DNA of 64,000 nucleotides from Branchiostoma floridae (GCF_000003815.2 NC_049984.1:13708550-13772549); one strand, 5' to 3'. Positions 37,380 through 48,610 are shown, counted from the first letter of the stretch. Program-made: numbers and translations. Notes: generated by a model from the sequence alone, not told the origin.

Positions 37380-38370
37380 ACGCTAGATTATAGGTCCAAA
37401 GTACAGCAAACAGCACTGCTGAGTCTGAGTGAGTACAAAGTCAAGGGCACTAAACCAGTTCACAAGACCATGGGCAAGACTAATCTTAGGGCAGCAAAGT
37501 CCTTCCGACATCCTTGAAGGAGCTATTTCATGCAATCTCTGACAGATCTGTGTGGTGCCGCGAGAGGGGAGTGCCCCGAAATCTGCACACATAGCACCCG
37601 GTCTGGCCACATCGATTTTACTGCAGCTTTGCTACTCCTTTGTAACGCTTGCTTTCAAAGGCTTGTCACTGATGACTCTATATATCTCCCTGCCCGCGGA
37701 AGAATCAGTTCAAATAGATGAAACAGTTTAGCTAGACAAGGGGCAAGAAAAATTGGCTGCTTACTGCCAGCTACGGCAACAGTTTTTACCCCAATCAATA
37801 CCAAAGGCCACAAGGCTGTTATCAGAGCACGCCGCTCACTAGTTACCACTTGGCTGAGATCGCTTTGCTGTTCCGAAAGCAAACCACAAAGGTCCGCTCC
37901 CATGGTCCTGAGACCGTGGGATTACCGACCAGCCTTTTAGTAACTAGAGGGCATTACAAGGGGATTACAAAAGGGTAATAAAGCTTTGGGCGGCATTTTT
38001 CCACACTCCCAGCAATTCTGATAATAGGGGTAGAGTTGGTCCATGGGTGTTTGGGGACGCTGCTTCTCATTCGATTGCTACAGACAAAAGTTGTGAGGGG
38101 GCCACAGAGCGGAAACCTGGAAAACTTTGAAGATGGCTTTGAACAATTTATCAGGAATCGGGATCTATCAGGGTGAACTCATTGAATAGGGATGGTGCCC
38201 GTGGGACGGCTCCTCCAGCCTTTGTACTTGTGCGAGCAGGAGTCATCTATATGCCTGCAGGAGAATGTAGATGCAGCGGCTAGTTGAAAGATAAACTTTG
38301 CCCATTCCCCGCGGACGAGCTCCTGAAAAAGAAACCGAGGCAGAATATCTCCATGCAGGCTACTACAAAG
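37380..38370. promoter_or_regulatory. CNE-like island, about 1 kb
   Basis: One of the longest complex islands. It has balanced composition, several CpGs (CCGCGAGAGG, CCCGCGG) and dense developmental words such as CATTACAAGGGGATTACAAAAGG (two GGATTA-type K50 homeodomain cores near 37960), ACAAAGG and CTTTGAAGATGGCTTTGAAC. A near-perfect hairpin (CCATGGTC/GACCGTGG) lies at about 37900-37919. Opposed short frames overlap and none is recognisable. Confidence 0.4.
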
Positions 38371-38819
38371 CCTTAGTTAGTATAGTATTCAACTTTTCGT
38401 GAGATTGAGATTTTAACAGTTTTCACCCTGTGTTCTATAACAAGAACAAATTTCTTCCAAAAGTGCTTTTTTGTCCATGGTAATAGCCTTGCAAGCTGTC
38501 TTTTTAGTTGATCATTCTAAAAAATCAATCATGATATTTTGACCTGAATAGCCCATTGTTTCTTGATGCCTTGGTTACATGTAGGTCTAGACCAATTGTG
38601 CTATGTGTTTTTTGGGTGAGAGGGGTTGTTGGAATCTTATCTCAATGAGTTTCACTCCTGACCAAAAGCAGTGATCTGAGCAAATAAAATAAAAACAAGG
38701 AGAGGGTAAAAGTTAGATTGATCTGTACTCCATGAACAAAATTTATTTCCCATTTAATGACAATACTATCCAATTCATTATGGATAATCTATTGCATGGC
38801 ATTAGTTACAAGACAACCA

Positions 38820-39560
38820 CAATCAACATTACCTTTGGCTACAAGGTTATATTTTGGGGCTGTGGTGAGTTTGTGATTTTGTGTGTGATTTTAAACAGCC
38901 TAACGAGAAGTAGTGGATGGATTTTCATGATATTTGGTAAGTTGTTAGGTGTTGGCAAAATGAACAAATGACTGGATGCTGGGTTCCATGGCAGATTATG
39001 GGTTCCCTTGCAGCTGTCCATGGTACTGAACAAGACGTCTGGTGTTGATATCTCATCCTGGACGGTGGTTCAGCTGTTTTTGCACTGCAGGGACTGATTT
39101 TGTTTGAAACTTGAAAATTTTGTAAGAAGAGTAATTCAAGCTTGTGGGAGTTGATAGATCACAATGATTTAAGTGATGATTGACATAATTAGATGCTAAT
39201 TATCCAAATCAATACCTTGAGATTATATAGTTCCACTTTGATTCATTACATATGACATATGTAGCTGGTAGGGAGAAATATCAATCATGCAAATGAAAAC
39301 ATCATTTAAACAATGTCAAAATACAACATTACCATAGTGATCAATGATGGGAGTTTCACACTTGCATCATTTTGAAGACAACTTAAGGCAAACACTGCCA
39401 GATATAAATCAAGCAAATCACTGCCTTATTTGCAGAAATTGCTTACTGGCTATTTTTTACTAAGATTAGAACTTTCATACTTGAGTAGAAAACATTTGAT
39501 CAATTGATATAATCTATGCAAATGAGGACTTTACTAGTGCAATCAATAAGAACCCTTTAG
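38820..39560 (+). repeat. Dispersed repeat family, copy 2
   Basis: Same-orientation homologue of 8060-9070 (see that entry for shared words), here starting near CTTTGGCTACAAGGTTATAT. It contains several ATGCAAATGA octamer-type words (39285 and 39525 areas) that also appear in copy 1. Those octamers therefore belong to the repeat rather than to an independent enhancer. Confidence 0.55.
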
Positions 39561-39940
39561 AATATGACAGTGGTAATGGTTGGCATCACTTGGCAAAAGT
39601 ATGGAATTGTGGAACTCTGAATGTAGTTTGACAGACAGTATAGGCACTTTCTGTACACCATCAATCAAAGCACAGTCCACAGCCATTTTGAATTCCTGTA
39701 AGAACATGAGGAAATGACCCCTAATCTGTCATATCATAAAATATGCCAATATTGTATTGATTACTACAAAAGTTGCATACAAACAAGGAATTGATTGCAG
39801 TTCAGATGATCCACATAAAAACATGTTTTGATACTCCTGCTTATCTGAGCGTTGCCATAATGATAGTATTTTTCTACTTCTTTTGGAATGTCACAGGTTT
39901 TTTGACCATTCAGAAATATTGTCATATCTAGACAACCTAC

Positions 39941-40118
39941 TACACTAGAAGCCGTTTAATTGCTTACCCCATTTGCCAGCATATTTCGCGCAATTATTCG
40001 GATGGTGCAATAATGCTAAGTTATCCAGCGGGATCATGCCGTTTTGGGATTTGGCGATTCCGTGCAATTAACAGAAGTGTGTGGTTATCCGTTGTGCAAT
40101 TAACTGGCTTTTACTGTA
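39941..40118. mobile_element. Complete MITE, 178 bp, TA-bounded
   Basis: It starts TACACTAGAAGCCGTTTAAT and its reverse complement starts TACAGTAAAAGCCAGTTAAT, giving terminal inverted repeats of about 23 bp with four mismatches. A second inner GCAATTA pair also occurs. Both ends fall on TA, the target of Tc1/mariner-type transposases. The interior is non-coding. The length and termini indicate an intact non-autonomous element mobilised in trans. Confidence 0.8.
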
Positions 40119-40739
40119 AAAGGGAAAGTTGGTCACCAAAACTTGCTATTCTATTTCAACATCTGTAAGACCTGACTTCTCTGAGTCAGTACACTTTCCT
40201 GTAGTGTGATTGGACCAGGCCTCCACAGGTCTGTCTGACAGAGGCTCAATTATGTTATGAATCCTCTTATTTGAAGGCTCCATCTGCAGTACCCATAATA
40301 ACAAAAATCATAAAAATTCCAATAGTGCATTTATTTTGTAAATGTAACATTTACGGGTAAAACTTAGTCTTATGCTTCCTCAAATGTTCTCCTACTTTCA
40401 TCTCAGCTCGAGTAGATTGTTGTGGGACGGGACAAGCTGAAAGAAAAAATGACCTGAAGTAAGTAAAGGTTTTATGTTTCATCTTTGCTTGCCGACGGTC
40501 ACGCCTCTCCACAATCAATGGGTTGTGCTGTTATTTCACTTTATAGCCCCTCCCTGGGGCATGTGGAAATACCATCACACTACTGCCACAGTGTTAAAGT
40601 CGATTTGCGATGCTGTGATCCCAGGAAAAGCATGCCATCGACATCAAAGGGGCTGCCTGTATCATTTGTATGGCAATGCAATATTATCTCCCGAAATTAA
40701 AGATCTTCGATAAAAGGGGCCGGAGGAAAGAAATTTCCA

Positions 40740-40920
40740 CATGAAAGGGTGGAATGGGAAGGCACTTACTCTTTTACCAGGCGATGAGGGATAGATGTGT
40801 ATCGGCCCAGGAAGTTCAAAGAGAATGGAATATTGGTTCTGTCTCCAAGCAAAGGGGGATGGCTTACCAAAGGGGCAAAAAGACTTGGAATTGGCCCCCA
40901 GTTTCAAAAATGCGTCCGCA
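40740..40920 (+). repeat. Duplicated module, weak copy 0
   Basis: Shares with the next module the order GATGTGTATCGGCCC.GGAA / GCGTGCATCCGTCCCGAAGGAA, AATGG.ATATTG, TTCTGTCT / ATCTGTCT, and GGAATTGGC / TGAATTGGC. There is about 25 bp of extra sequence between the last two. It lacks the octamer and a clean TCF core. Confidence 0.4.
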
Positions 40921-41087
40921 TGGGAAAAAGCTGCATTTATGTAAATGGCATCACTACATAAAGATCAAAGGGCTTGCGAACATTAGGCGTGCATCCGTCC
41001 CGAAGGAAAATGGTTATATTGAAATCAGTGGATCTGTCTGCGAGGGGATGAGGCTATGAATTGGCTCTACGTTGACAAGCTGGCTGT
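40921..41087 (+). repeat. Duplicated module, copy A
   Basis: Begins TGGGAAAAAGCTGCATTTATG. It contains ATGTAAAT (40939-40946, POU octamer variant) and GATCAAAG (40963-40970, TCF/LEF-type), then TATATTGAAATCAGTGGATCT and a GAATTGGCTC...GTTGACAAGCTGG end. It aligns over its full length with copy B. Confidence 0.75.
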
Positions 41088-41263
41088 TGGGGGAAAACTG
41101 CATTTATGCTAATAGCATTACTGTGAGGAGATCAAAGCTTGTTAGGTGATGGTAAATGTACAGACGTGTCCCTGGGAGGAATGCGTGGTATTGAAATTGA
41201 TGCATCTCGCGGCAAATACCAATATGACGAGAGATTGGCTCACGTTTTGACGAGTTGGTCCTC
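41088..41263 (+). repeat. Duplicated module, copy B
   Basis: Begins TGGGGGAAAACTGCATTTATG. It contains ATGCTAAT (41106-41113) and GATCAAAG (41130-41137), then GGTATTGAAATTGATGCATCT and a GAGATTGGCTC...TTTGACGAGTTGG end. The module period from copy A is 167 bp. The octamer-to-TCF spacing is 24 bp in both copies. Confidence 0.75.
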
Positions 41264-41470
41264 CTGAGAGAAGGAACACTTACGTGAAAGGGATCACCAG
41301 AAAAAAGATCAAACGGTTGTGGTTGCCTTTGGGGAAAACTGGTTATATTATGACTCCAGAAGCTGAAGATGTGATATATGTCTTAGCTTTGGTAGCCTCC
41401 AAATTGGAAATGCTGAAATCTACTCTTCAAAGAGAGATTGGTGGGACAGAGCGGGAAAAGTTACGCACGG
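41264..41470 (+). repeat. Duplicated module, diverged copy C
   Basis: Has AAAAGATCAAACGG (41304-41317), matching AAAGATCAAAGGG of copy A, then AAAACTGGTTATATT matching GAAAATGGTTATATT of copy A, and AGAGAGATTGG matching GACGAGAGATTGG of copy B. The octamer is absent and the TCF core has a final C. Confidence 0.5.
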
Positions 41471-41540
41471 GACAGAGCAAAGCTAGTCCTGCACACCTGT
41501 CAAAAGTAGGCACAAGCACATGGGATTTTTAAAAAATGGG

Positions 41541-43520
41541 GCAATTTGCAGGGATGGGGACTACATGTTCTTTTTTAAAGTTTTATCCAATAAAAGGCAT
41601 ATGCAACCTCTCAATTTGATACCTGGTACAACTACAACTGCTCAATTTGTATGATAGGTATACTTTGATATTGTATTTCATGGCTAAGTAGCTGAGATGT
41701 GATGACACCCCATTTTGGATGGGTGAAATGGCACATTTTCCATGGGGTACAAAAAATTATCTGAGGTTAATGTATTCTGATATGTGCTCAAACATGTGCA
41801 GTTTGATCCTGTAACTATGCCAATAGTAATGCTGACATAATGGCCTGGTTATCAGAGGTACATGACTTGTCCAGGAAAGCAACAACAAATATAGTAGCCC
41901 TGTTTACAGGACAGGCCACCCCCCCCCCCCCAAAAAAAAAATTGAACATGACCAACCTTTGAAAACAATGCTCGTTTATTTCATTTGTGATGGAGGTAAA
42001 TCATGTACATGTAGTCAAGCATAATTATAATTTAATTTGTTACAGCTAGTTGTGCAATGCTGTAATGGACAATATGACCAACCCTCCCCACAAAAAAATC
42101 CCAACTGTATGATGATTGTCAAGGACTTTGGTTTGGTGGACTATATGGAACTGTAATGAGTGGATAAATTAAGTTAAAAGTAAAGATCATCAACAAAATG
42201 AGCTAAGTATAAAATTGTGTTACCAAAGGGTCACAGTATGCATGAGAAACTGGATATTTCAATAATACACGTCACTCTAATATGATAAATTTAATCTGAA
42301 TTTCCATACTTCCGACCCAAGTCAAAGCACATGAATGAAATTTGAAAAAGCCTCTGTCAGGAAAAACCTTCTGCTTCCCCCTGTGGTAACATGTTTGTTC
42401 ATTGAAAATATCAAGCTGTGTCACAATGATAGATGGCGGAACCCCAGCTTCAAAAGGAGTTCTGTTCTTTCAAAGCCTTAGAAGTGATGCCTGTATTCCC
42501 TACTGTTATTTGAACATTATAATTGCAGTTACTTGAAAATCTGGACATCTTGACTTTTCAAATAACTCATTTGCATTTGAAAGTTCCTGTGAAAACAAAC
42601 CCCGGCCCGCAAAGAAGAGGGGTTCCTTTGAACTAAAATCTGTAATCCGAATGCTGCTTCAGTGTCGTAGGCATGTTTGGTTTACAAAAGGGTACAAAGT
42701 AAGGCAGATGTGCTGATGAGAGACCCAGGAGAACAGTTCTCTTGGTCGCCTGCCCCTGAAAAAAGCAGCAAGTTGATGACATAGCTGGTGTTTTCTCATT
42801 TTTGTGGCTAGTACTTTGCGAAATTTCTATCTACATGTACGTAGACTGAAATGCCTTTGACAAGATCAGACAATACAGGAGGTACCGTAATGTTAAAAGT
42901 GGGAGTACTTTACCACAGACTGTACAAGGGACAAGCAGTTGAAGAGACTCAGTGCTAATATGCAAAGAAATATCCACATGAAACTTTTAACGAAAAGAGT
43001 TTCAACAATAGAAAGAATTTGGCATTTAAATTAATTTGTGATGTCTTACAGATAAAAGAAAAAATGCCTACATATAAGGTCAGAATTTTTGTCTGATAAT
43101 TGAGTTCAATGATCCAATACCTTTGCCAAGTAATTTTGTTAATCTCTTGGAGATTATAATTTTGTCACATTCCAATACAAATGATATGCAAAGAAGTCTA
43201 TTATTAGCATAATTTATAAGAATTCATATCCATCGATGTTCCTTTTGAACTAAGTTAATCATGTACTGAGTATTAAGTTCATGTTATTAAGCACACTTGA
43301 AATTTAGATTTTTTAAAGAATTATACAAATAAAGCCCTAATTTGTATAATTTATGTACTACCATGTCAGGCTTCAATAGTCAAAGATCATGAAAATTCAT
43401 TAATCCCTTCTTGACTTAACAGCCATTACCATAATAACACTATTCATAATACTGCCAAATAAATTAGAAATGAATTTACGGATATCTACTAATGCAGCAA
43501 CAGTAATTTCCAAGGTATGC
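41541..43520. other. AT-rich non-coding with a poly-C/poly-A run
   Basis: No gene recognised. A C13 run immediately followed by about ten A lies at 41919-41941. Isolated ACATGTA palindromes lie at 42006-42013 and 42832-42839. A small complex patch near 42590-42720 contains CCCCGGCCCGC. Otherwise nothing. Confidence 0.45.
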
Positions 43521-43529
43521 ACTCTTCAG

Positions 43530-43890
43530 ACCTCCACACATACAACACATTTTTCAAAGGCTTCGATAACGATGCATTCAAAGACAACAAGGCCAAAAGT
43601 TCCTTTTTGGAGCACTAGATGGCCCAAACTTAACTCGCTTCTACCCAACCACAACAGCTACCTACCGATTGAAAATCGTCACCATAGCTTGTCCAGTACA
43701 CCAGATATCAAAACTGTAAGTTCACCTGCAGTACCATAGAAAGAGACTAGGTGGCCAAAAAGCTGATCATTTTGAGGTCTTTTCAAGACCTATCCACATA
43801 CCAAATATCAAGACAGTCCATGTGGGCCTTCCCAAGCTAATCAGGCAAACAAATGTTACCGAAAACATAACCTTCATGGCGAAGGTAACA
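43530..43890 (+). mobile_element. Non-autonomous dispersed repeat with terminal hairpin
   Basis: Two internal subrepeats 100 bp apart begin CCAGATATCAAAACTGT (43701) and CCAAATATCAAGACAGT (43801). Upstream is GTTCCTTTTTGGAGCACTAGATGGCCC, and the end carries a small hairpin ACCTTC-ATGGC-GAAGGT (43870-43886). The overall plan (phrase-like subrepeats, hairpin near the end, no terminal inverted repeat) resembles the 31.9-32.7 kb element. I therefore infer a second, shorter Helitron-like derivative. Confidence 0.4.
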
Positions 43891-44760
43891 TGCAGTCTAC
43901 ATTTGGTTTTCCTCAGAAGCCCCAGAAACTTGATTCAGAATGTATCATATGCTTGCCATGTGAGAAATTACAGGGCAGGGAGGGAGTGCCAAAGGGGAAA
44001 TGTTACAAAAAGCAAATCCATACTTTATATCAAAGGGACTGACCACGGCCGAACCGCCAAGTTGTGAACTACAAAGGGGCCGACGAGGATGAGAGAACAA
44101 GACTGGAATAGTCAGGTGCAACCTGGCTACACAAGGGCACAGGGTCATCAAGCATATAGTCCATATATGTCAAGTCTGCTTTTTTGCCCGCCTCTGTATG
44201 CAGTAGTTGCACAATTTCAAGCGCAATAAAGTTGGTCTTTGATTCTTTGAAGATGAAAGAGCAAGGTCTGGGAAAGTCTGAGGGGAGCGCTCCCAGTGGC
44301 GAGAGTTTGGTAATGAATAGGAATTGCAACCTGCAGGAAAGAGGCCTGCAGGAGACGTTAGCGGACCAGCTCGATATTCAACATCAAAGGGACGGAAAAT
44401 GCTCGGGCCTGTGTGTTGTAAACCGTGCACAGAACTGTGCGAGCAGAAAGATTTCTCCGAGGGCAGAACAGCATGATCTGTATGTAAGGAGGGTACTTAG
44501 GCTGCATGTTCCTTCAATTAACAGATGGCTATATGGCTATATGGAGAGAGTAATGGAGGGGCCGACAAAGACTTGGCAAGTCGGACACTACGACAGCAGT
44601 ACTTGTCTTACAAAGCTGTTCGCTGACGTACAGGGCGGCACAGTTTTTCCTTTCATCAGGCAAAATGGAGCACCCTATCCCTGATGGCCACTCCTTTGGC
44701 TTAACAACTCAATATTCTCTTTCCTTTGATGTTCCATAATAGGTTCCTGAACATCTTAAC

Positions 44761-45078
44761 ATGCACTTAGGAACAATTGCCGTAGGTCTGGCCCAAGGAT
44801 TGGTGGGCAATGAGCGAGGAGCATTAGAACAGATTCTGCAAGCTAACACCCTTAATTGGCAAAAAAGGGACGGGTCAAGACAGACTTTTTCAGGAATTAC
44901 TCGACTGATTACCCCGGGGCCATATCCTCGCATTGAAAGATTGAACCAACAAGATAGAATTCAAAGTCATTTATATAATTTTTCCACTCAAGCTATGCAT
45001 GATGCAGCATTTTCAAAAGAAAACACAGTTACTGTAGTGAGGACAAAATGTTATATTCCAAGCAAGTTATTACTTTGA
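44761..45078 (+). CDS. Hypothetical frame, 105 codons, unknown family
   Basis: The frame has a protein-like residue mix: a Gly/Ala/Leu-rich N-terminal stretch, then a polar segment with Asn, Gln and Arg, an NFS glycosylation-type sequon, and a C-terminal Lys/Cys/Pro segment. It is open for eight further codons upstream of the ATG before two adjacent stops. It overlaps by 31 bp the frame at 45048-45203. I recognise no family; a decayed fragment of an integrated element or a chance frame in a conserved non-coding block are both possible. No splice sites or promoter could be fixed. Confidence 0.15.
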   Translation: MHLGTIAVGLAQGLVGNERGALEQILQANTLNWQKRDGSRQTFSGITRLITPGPYPRIERLNQQDRIQSHLYNFSTQAMHDAAFSKENTVTVVRTKCYIPSKLLL

Positions 45079-45203
45079 CTTTATTGACGATGAGCCAAGT
45101 CATTACATGGGTCTGCCTAGGCAGCTTTGGGCTGGGAGCTTCAACTGTTACAATTGTATGTCCAATTATCATTATCATTAATAGCAAAAGCCTGAGGAAG
45201 TAG
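45048..45203 (+). CDS. Hypothetical 51-codon frame with membrane segment
   Basis: ATG at 45048, stop TAG at 45201-45203. The product has a hydrophobic N-terminal half and a second Gly/Val/Ile-rich hydrophobic segment ending in a run of five Ile, followed by a basic tail (NSKSLRK). It could be a single- or double-pass membrane peptide. It overlaps the end of the 44761-45078 frame in another phase. No family is recognised and a chance frame is the null hypothesis. Confidence 0.1.
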   Translation: MLYSKQVITLTLLTMSQVITWVCLGSFGLGASTVTIVCPIIIIINSKSLRK

Positions 45204-45450
45204 ATCTAGCTCTCTTATAGCCACAGTAGATTACAGATTACTAAGAGTTCATCTAGGAAATTTAGTTTTACATACAATGTTACAATGGCAAGTAGTGTTA
45301 AGTGTCATGATTCACTTTGCGCAATGCTGCGAAAACTTACATTTTAGAATCTACACTTTACCCGCTCCTTTTAAATTAGTTATTGGCAGAACAATGCTGT
45401 ATAATAAACAGGCCAAACAACAATAATAACCATGAACAGCCATGTTCCTG

Positions 45451-45990
45451 CCTGTAGCACATCTGTATGCTGTCAGTGTCAGCTAATGACTTCAGGAATG
45501 GGATGTCAAAAGAGTAGGATTTGAAAGTTCCTGGGGTAAACTTCAAAGTTTTGTCACAACATGCCAAGTACATTGTAAACAGTGCCAAATTCAGCATTGA
45601 AAGTGAAGTGAGTCTACTTTATCATATCCTTTGAACATTGTACTTTGTATATATCAAGCAACAGGTAGGGTAATGACCTGTGAATGACCTTTAGCCTGCT
45701 TGTAGTGACTCAGGCAATCGTTAACTTGGCACAGGGGGCAATAGAATAAGAACTACAAGGCTATTGAAGAAGTTCAATCAATCAGATACAGAGTTGGAAG
45801 TCAAGACTTTTACTCTAAGTTCAGGACAGTTTGATAACATTATTAAAAAAAACGTTTTATAATGTTAACACCCATGTGACATATTCTGTGTGGAAATCAA
45901 ATGGAAATTTTCCTACTTCACCATGTGTACTGTGAGAATCAGCAATTTTTTTCTTGAAAATATATCTGATAGCAGACACTTTTATCTTTC
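45451..45990. other. AT-rich non-coding
   Basis: Nothing recognised. The short minus-strand frame at 45376-45597 spans the island edge without recognisable content. Confidence 0.45.
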
Positions 45991-46580
45991 AGCTGAAGGA
46001 CATCAAGGCCAGTGGGAAGCTTTGATGTGTTACCTACATCATGGCCTGAGGCATCCATTACATGCAAACTGAGTTATCTGTCCTGTAACAAAGTTAGTAT
46101 TGGCCTCGGCCTCTTAGAGACCATCACTGGGACAGGACTGAACAAATCATCGTACGTAAGATTCCCGGTGCCAGAACCGAGTCAAGGGAGTAGGCTATCC
46201 GTAATCCCCGCGACACAATTTTCCAGCGGGCCTAGCAGGATATATTAGAGGCGATAGGTGTGTATATGCGCCGATTTAGTGCGTGCAATATTGCCAAATC
46301 AAAGCACAGCGGAATCAATAAGTGACATGTTCCAAGGTGGGGTCAGGTTAATCGTCGCGTGCGCTGCTCTTTATTTAATGAAAAGGATACAGACATCAAT
46401 AGAGTGTCACAGGTTCGTCAGGCAAGGCTTCTTACCCAATTAATTTATATGGACGCGTTAAGAAGATCACCCGTAAACCTCTCAGAGGAGGCCGACACTT
46501 GTATTCGATCCCATTTTGTACTTACGGGGCATTTTTTCAAAGACCAATACTTGAAGGGGATAAGGAGGTAAATGGGGGTG
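45991..46580. promoter_or_regulatory. CNE-like island
   Basis: Complex block with CpGs (CCCCGCGACAC, GTCGCGTGCGCTG), a CTTTGAT core at 46020-46026 and ATCAAAG at 46298-46304. It also holds a CCCAATTAATTTATATGG homeodomain-type word near 46436. It ends sharply in AT-rich sequence near 46580. Several 60-78 codon frames in different phases argue against coding. Confidence 0.4.
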
Positions 46581-48175
46581 GAGATGACTGTACATACATA
46601 TAGGGTTATCAAGTCCAGCAGACCATACAAATGGATGGAATACCGGTACAAGATATTGCTTGGTCTATGTGATATGTAATATTTCTAACACCTCAATTGC
46701 TCATTCTCAAACAGATACTGTTCAAATGGGCAACTAAGAGACATGAAAAAAAAACTTTAGAGGCAATAACATTCAAAAGCCAGGGTTGGATCATTATATC
46801 AGTTTCAAAATTGCAACTATTTTTTTTTACACATTTTATCCTATCCATTATAGGATTTCTTGTCATACATGTCGTTGTGAGAACTTTATGATACACAAAC
46901 ACACAACAAGGGATACAGGATATACAGGCAGCTTGACATTCACTCAGAAGCAGCAAGACACAGAGGGTTGGACTGTTTTATGTTACCTGAATGAAAGGAA
47001 GCATTACCAGTAACCCAAGCACCCTGAGCAATGGATGACTATTGGAGATGGAGACCTGGCTTAAGTTAAGTTTCACTTTCACTCTAATCCACGGAGCATC
47101 TCACTAGATGCAATTACATACTGAAAGTGCTGCACTATTGGAAAACCATTCATATACATGCGCACATAGTGTTACACTACAAGAGCTTTGAACAAGCAAA
47201 CTTCTCGAGTTATCCAAATGAATGTGGTATGATACATGAAGCTTTTAGAGCTGGTGATCTAGAGGATTTGACACCACACACACTGGCCTTAAGTCTTCCC
47301 TCTTACCTTTTGAGATAATGACTACATCAGTACAGAACTTCCCACTCAAAGATACATATATGTCAAATATTGACACACAGAAAGTTTGTCTTCGTTTGTT
47401 TTAAGGAAAGTAAGTACACGAAGACCAATTATTGGCACGGAAGGAACATTTTAGCCCATCACAGACCTTAACAGTAGCATACAAAATCAATGTTATGGAG
47501 CAGCAACATTGTCATAAACTGAGCTAACCAGACCACAATTTGCTATCAACCTAAAGTAAATTATAATAGCATTATAATATTTGCTATAATATCATATTTC
47601 CATAAAAATGCCTGCCACTTCCAAGGCATTTTTCCCTGTAATGTTGAAACTTACAGGTATATAACCACCTGCGTGATGAGATCACCACATCCACAGGGAC
47701 AGCCTGTGGTGCAAGGACAAATGCACGGTGTCTGTCATGTTGGTTCATTCACCGTACTCACAGGAGTATGTTCACAGATAGGACAGCACAGTATCAAAGG
47801 CAGTGATGATATTGTCATCTCTATCACAATGTGCTGTATTGGTGGGGCCTCACATAGACAGTATCAGGCATTCACCCCTCCAACCATGCAGGGAATCTCA
47901 CTTTAACAGTTTCGAAATTTCACTTAATCAAAAAGTATGCAGGTCACTCTACTTCCATTCATTTTGCACTGTGCTCTTTGAGCAATGCAATAACTGAAAG
48001 AGCAGGCCTCATCTCAAAGAAAAAATGTGACATTTCAGTTCCAAGGCTTTGGCAGCGCAACAGAGGAAAATTAAATCATTGCTGTCAACTCAGAAGAAAC
48101 TGTCTATATCAGCTCAGCTGGAAAACTACCCTTCATGCTGGTGGTTCCTTAATAACTCAACTCACAATGCAGCTA
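46581..48175. other. AT-rich non-coding with small complex patches
   Basis: No gene. A hairpin with a 9-bp stem (AAAAATGCC/GGCATTTTT) lies at about 47605-47633. A patch at about 47660-47900 has CCACAGGGACAGCC words and an ATCAAAG core at 47793-47799 and may be a minor conserved block. Confidence 0.4.
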
Positions 48176-48179
48176 TCAT

Positions 48180-48610
48180 GAGGTTACATCTATAGGGCGC
48201 GGTAATTAGTTCCGCAAGGTTTCACCTTCAAAGTCATTGTCATTGCCGACATCTCTGCACATATATTTCATCAATCATCACCAAGTACAATGTTAATGCC
48301 CCTATCGTCGTGAATGGCAGTGCACAAATGAAAGAGCGGAGGACCGTGCTCATGAACAGGGCTTTAGGAAGGCGGCTGCCTGAAACCCGTGGACCCGTAT
48401 CATGTGATGGGGTTGTGGGCAGGCAGATTGGGGATTACCATGGTTTCTGCCATACCTTCAACATTGGAGTGTTCGGAGACATGAAGTCTCATGCGTCATA
48501 AGTTGGGATAAAAATACAGAGAGAGGTCAATTATTTTCACCCTCTTAGTGGCAGCGCTTTGCCATCACTAGGATAAAGTCCTCTTCTTATTTCGCTCAGA
48601 CTGTTTTCTA
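48180..48610. promoter_or_regulatory. CNE-like island
   Basis: Starts at GGGCGCGGTAATTAGTTCCGC (about 48194) with a TAATTAG homeodomain core. It continues with ATGAATGGCAG and a GGGGATTACC word near 48430 (K50-type). A 63-codon plus frame (48310-48501) is not recognisable. Flanks are AT-rich. Confidence 0.4.

Larger units (their letters stand above)
40480..41540. promoter_or_regulatory. Large CNE-like island containing duplicated modules
   Basis: About 1 kb of non-repetitive-looking, G-rich, A-rich sequence with four related modules of about 165-200 bp (listed separately). ATCAAAG cores lie at 40643-40649, 40964-40970 and 41131-41137. Overlapping plus frames (79, 71, 101 and 82 codons) are in different phases and unrelated to each other, so coding is unlikely. 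The modular repetition is best explained by duplication of a regulatory unit. Confidence 0.5.
43900..45450. promoter_or_regulatory. CNE-like island, about 1.5 kb
   Basis: Complex, balanced-composition block. TCF/LEF-type cores lie at 44029-44035, 44237-44243 (reverse) and 44393-44399. A direct duplication CTATATGG lies at 44530-44541, and GACCAGCTCGATATTC lies near 44366. Plus frames 44184-44684 (166 codons) and 44761-45078 cross it. The first is unrecognised and the second is discussed separately. Confidence 0.35.

Noticed and set aside
36850-37400. LINE reverse transcriptase upstream (on the minus strand) of the 3' tail
   Set aside because: No reverse-transcriptase or endonuclease motif could be read in any frame; only the 3' end remains.
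39270-39540. ATGCAAAT octamers as an independent POU enhancer
   Set aside because: Equivalent words sit in the homologous repeat copy at 8.7-9.0 kb, so they are part of the dispersed family.
40474-41532. Four plus-strand frames of 71-101 codons as possible exons
   Set aside because: They lie in different phases, do not share peptide repeats although the DNA modules repeat, and lack splice structure.
44184-44684. 166-codon plus-strand frame
   Set aside because: No recognisable domain, minus-strand frames of 86 codons overlap it, and the sequence looks like conserved non-coding DNA.
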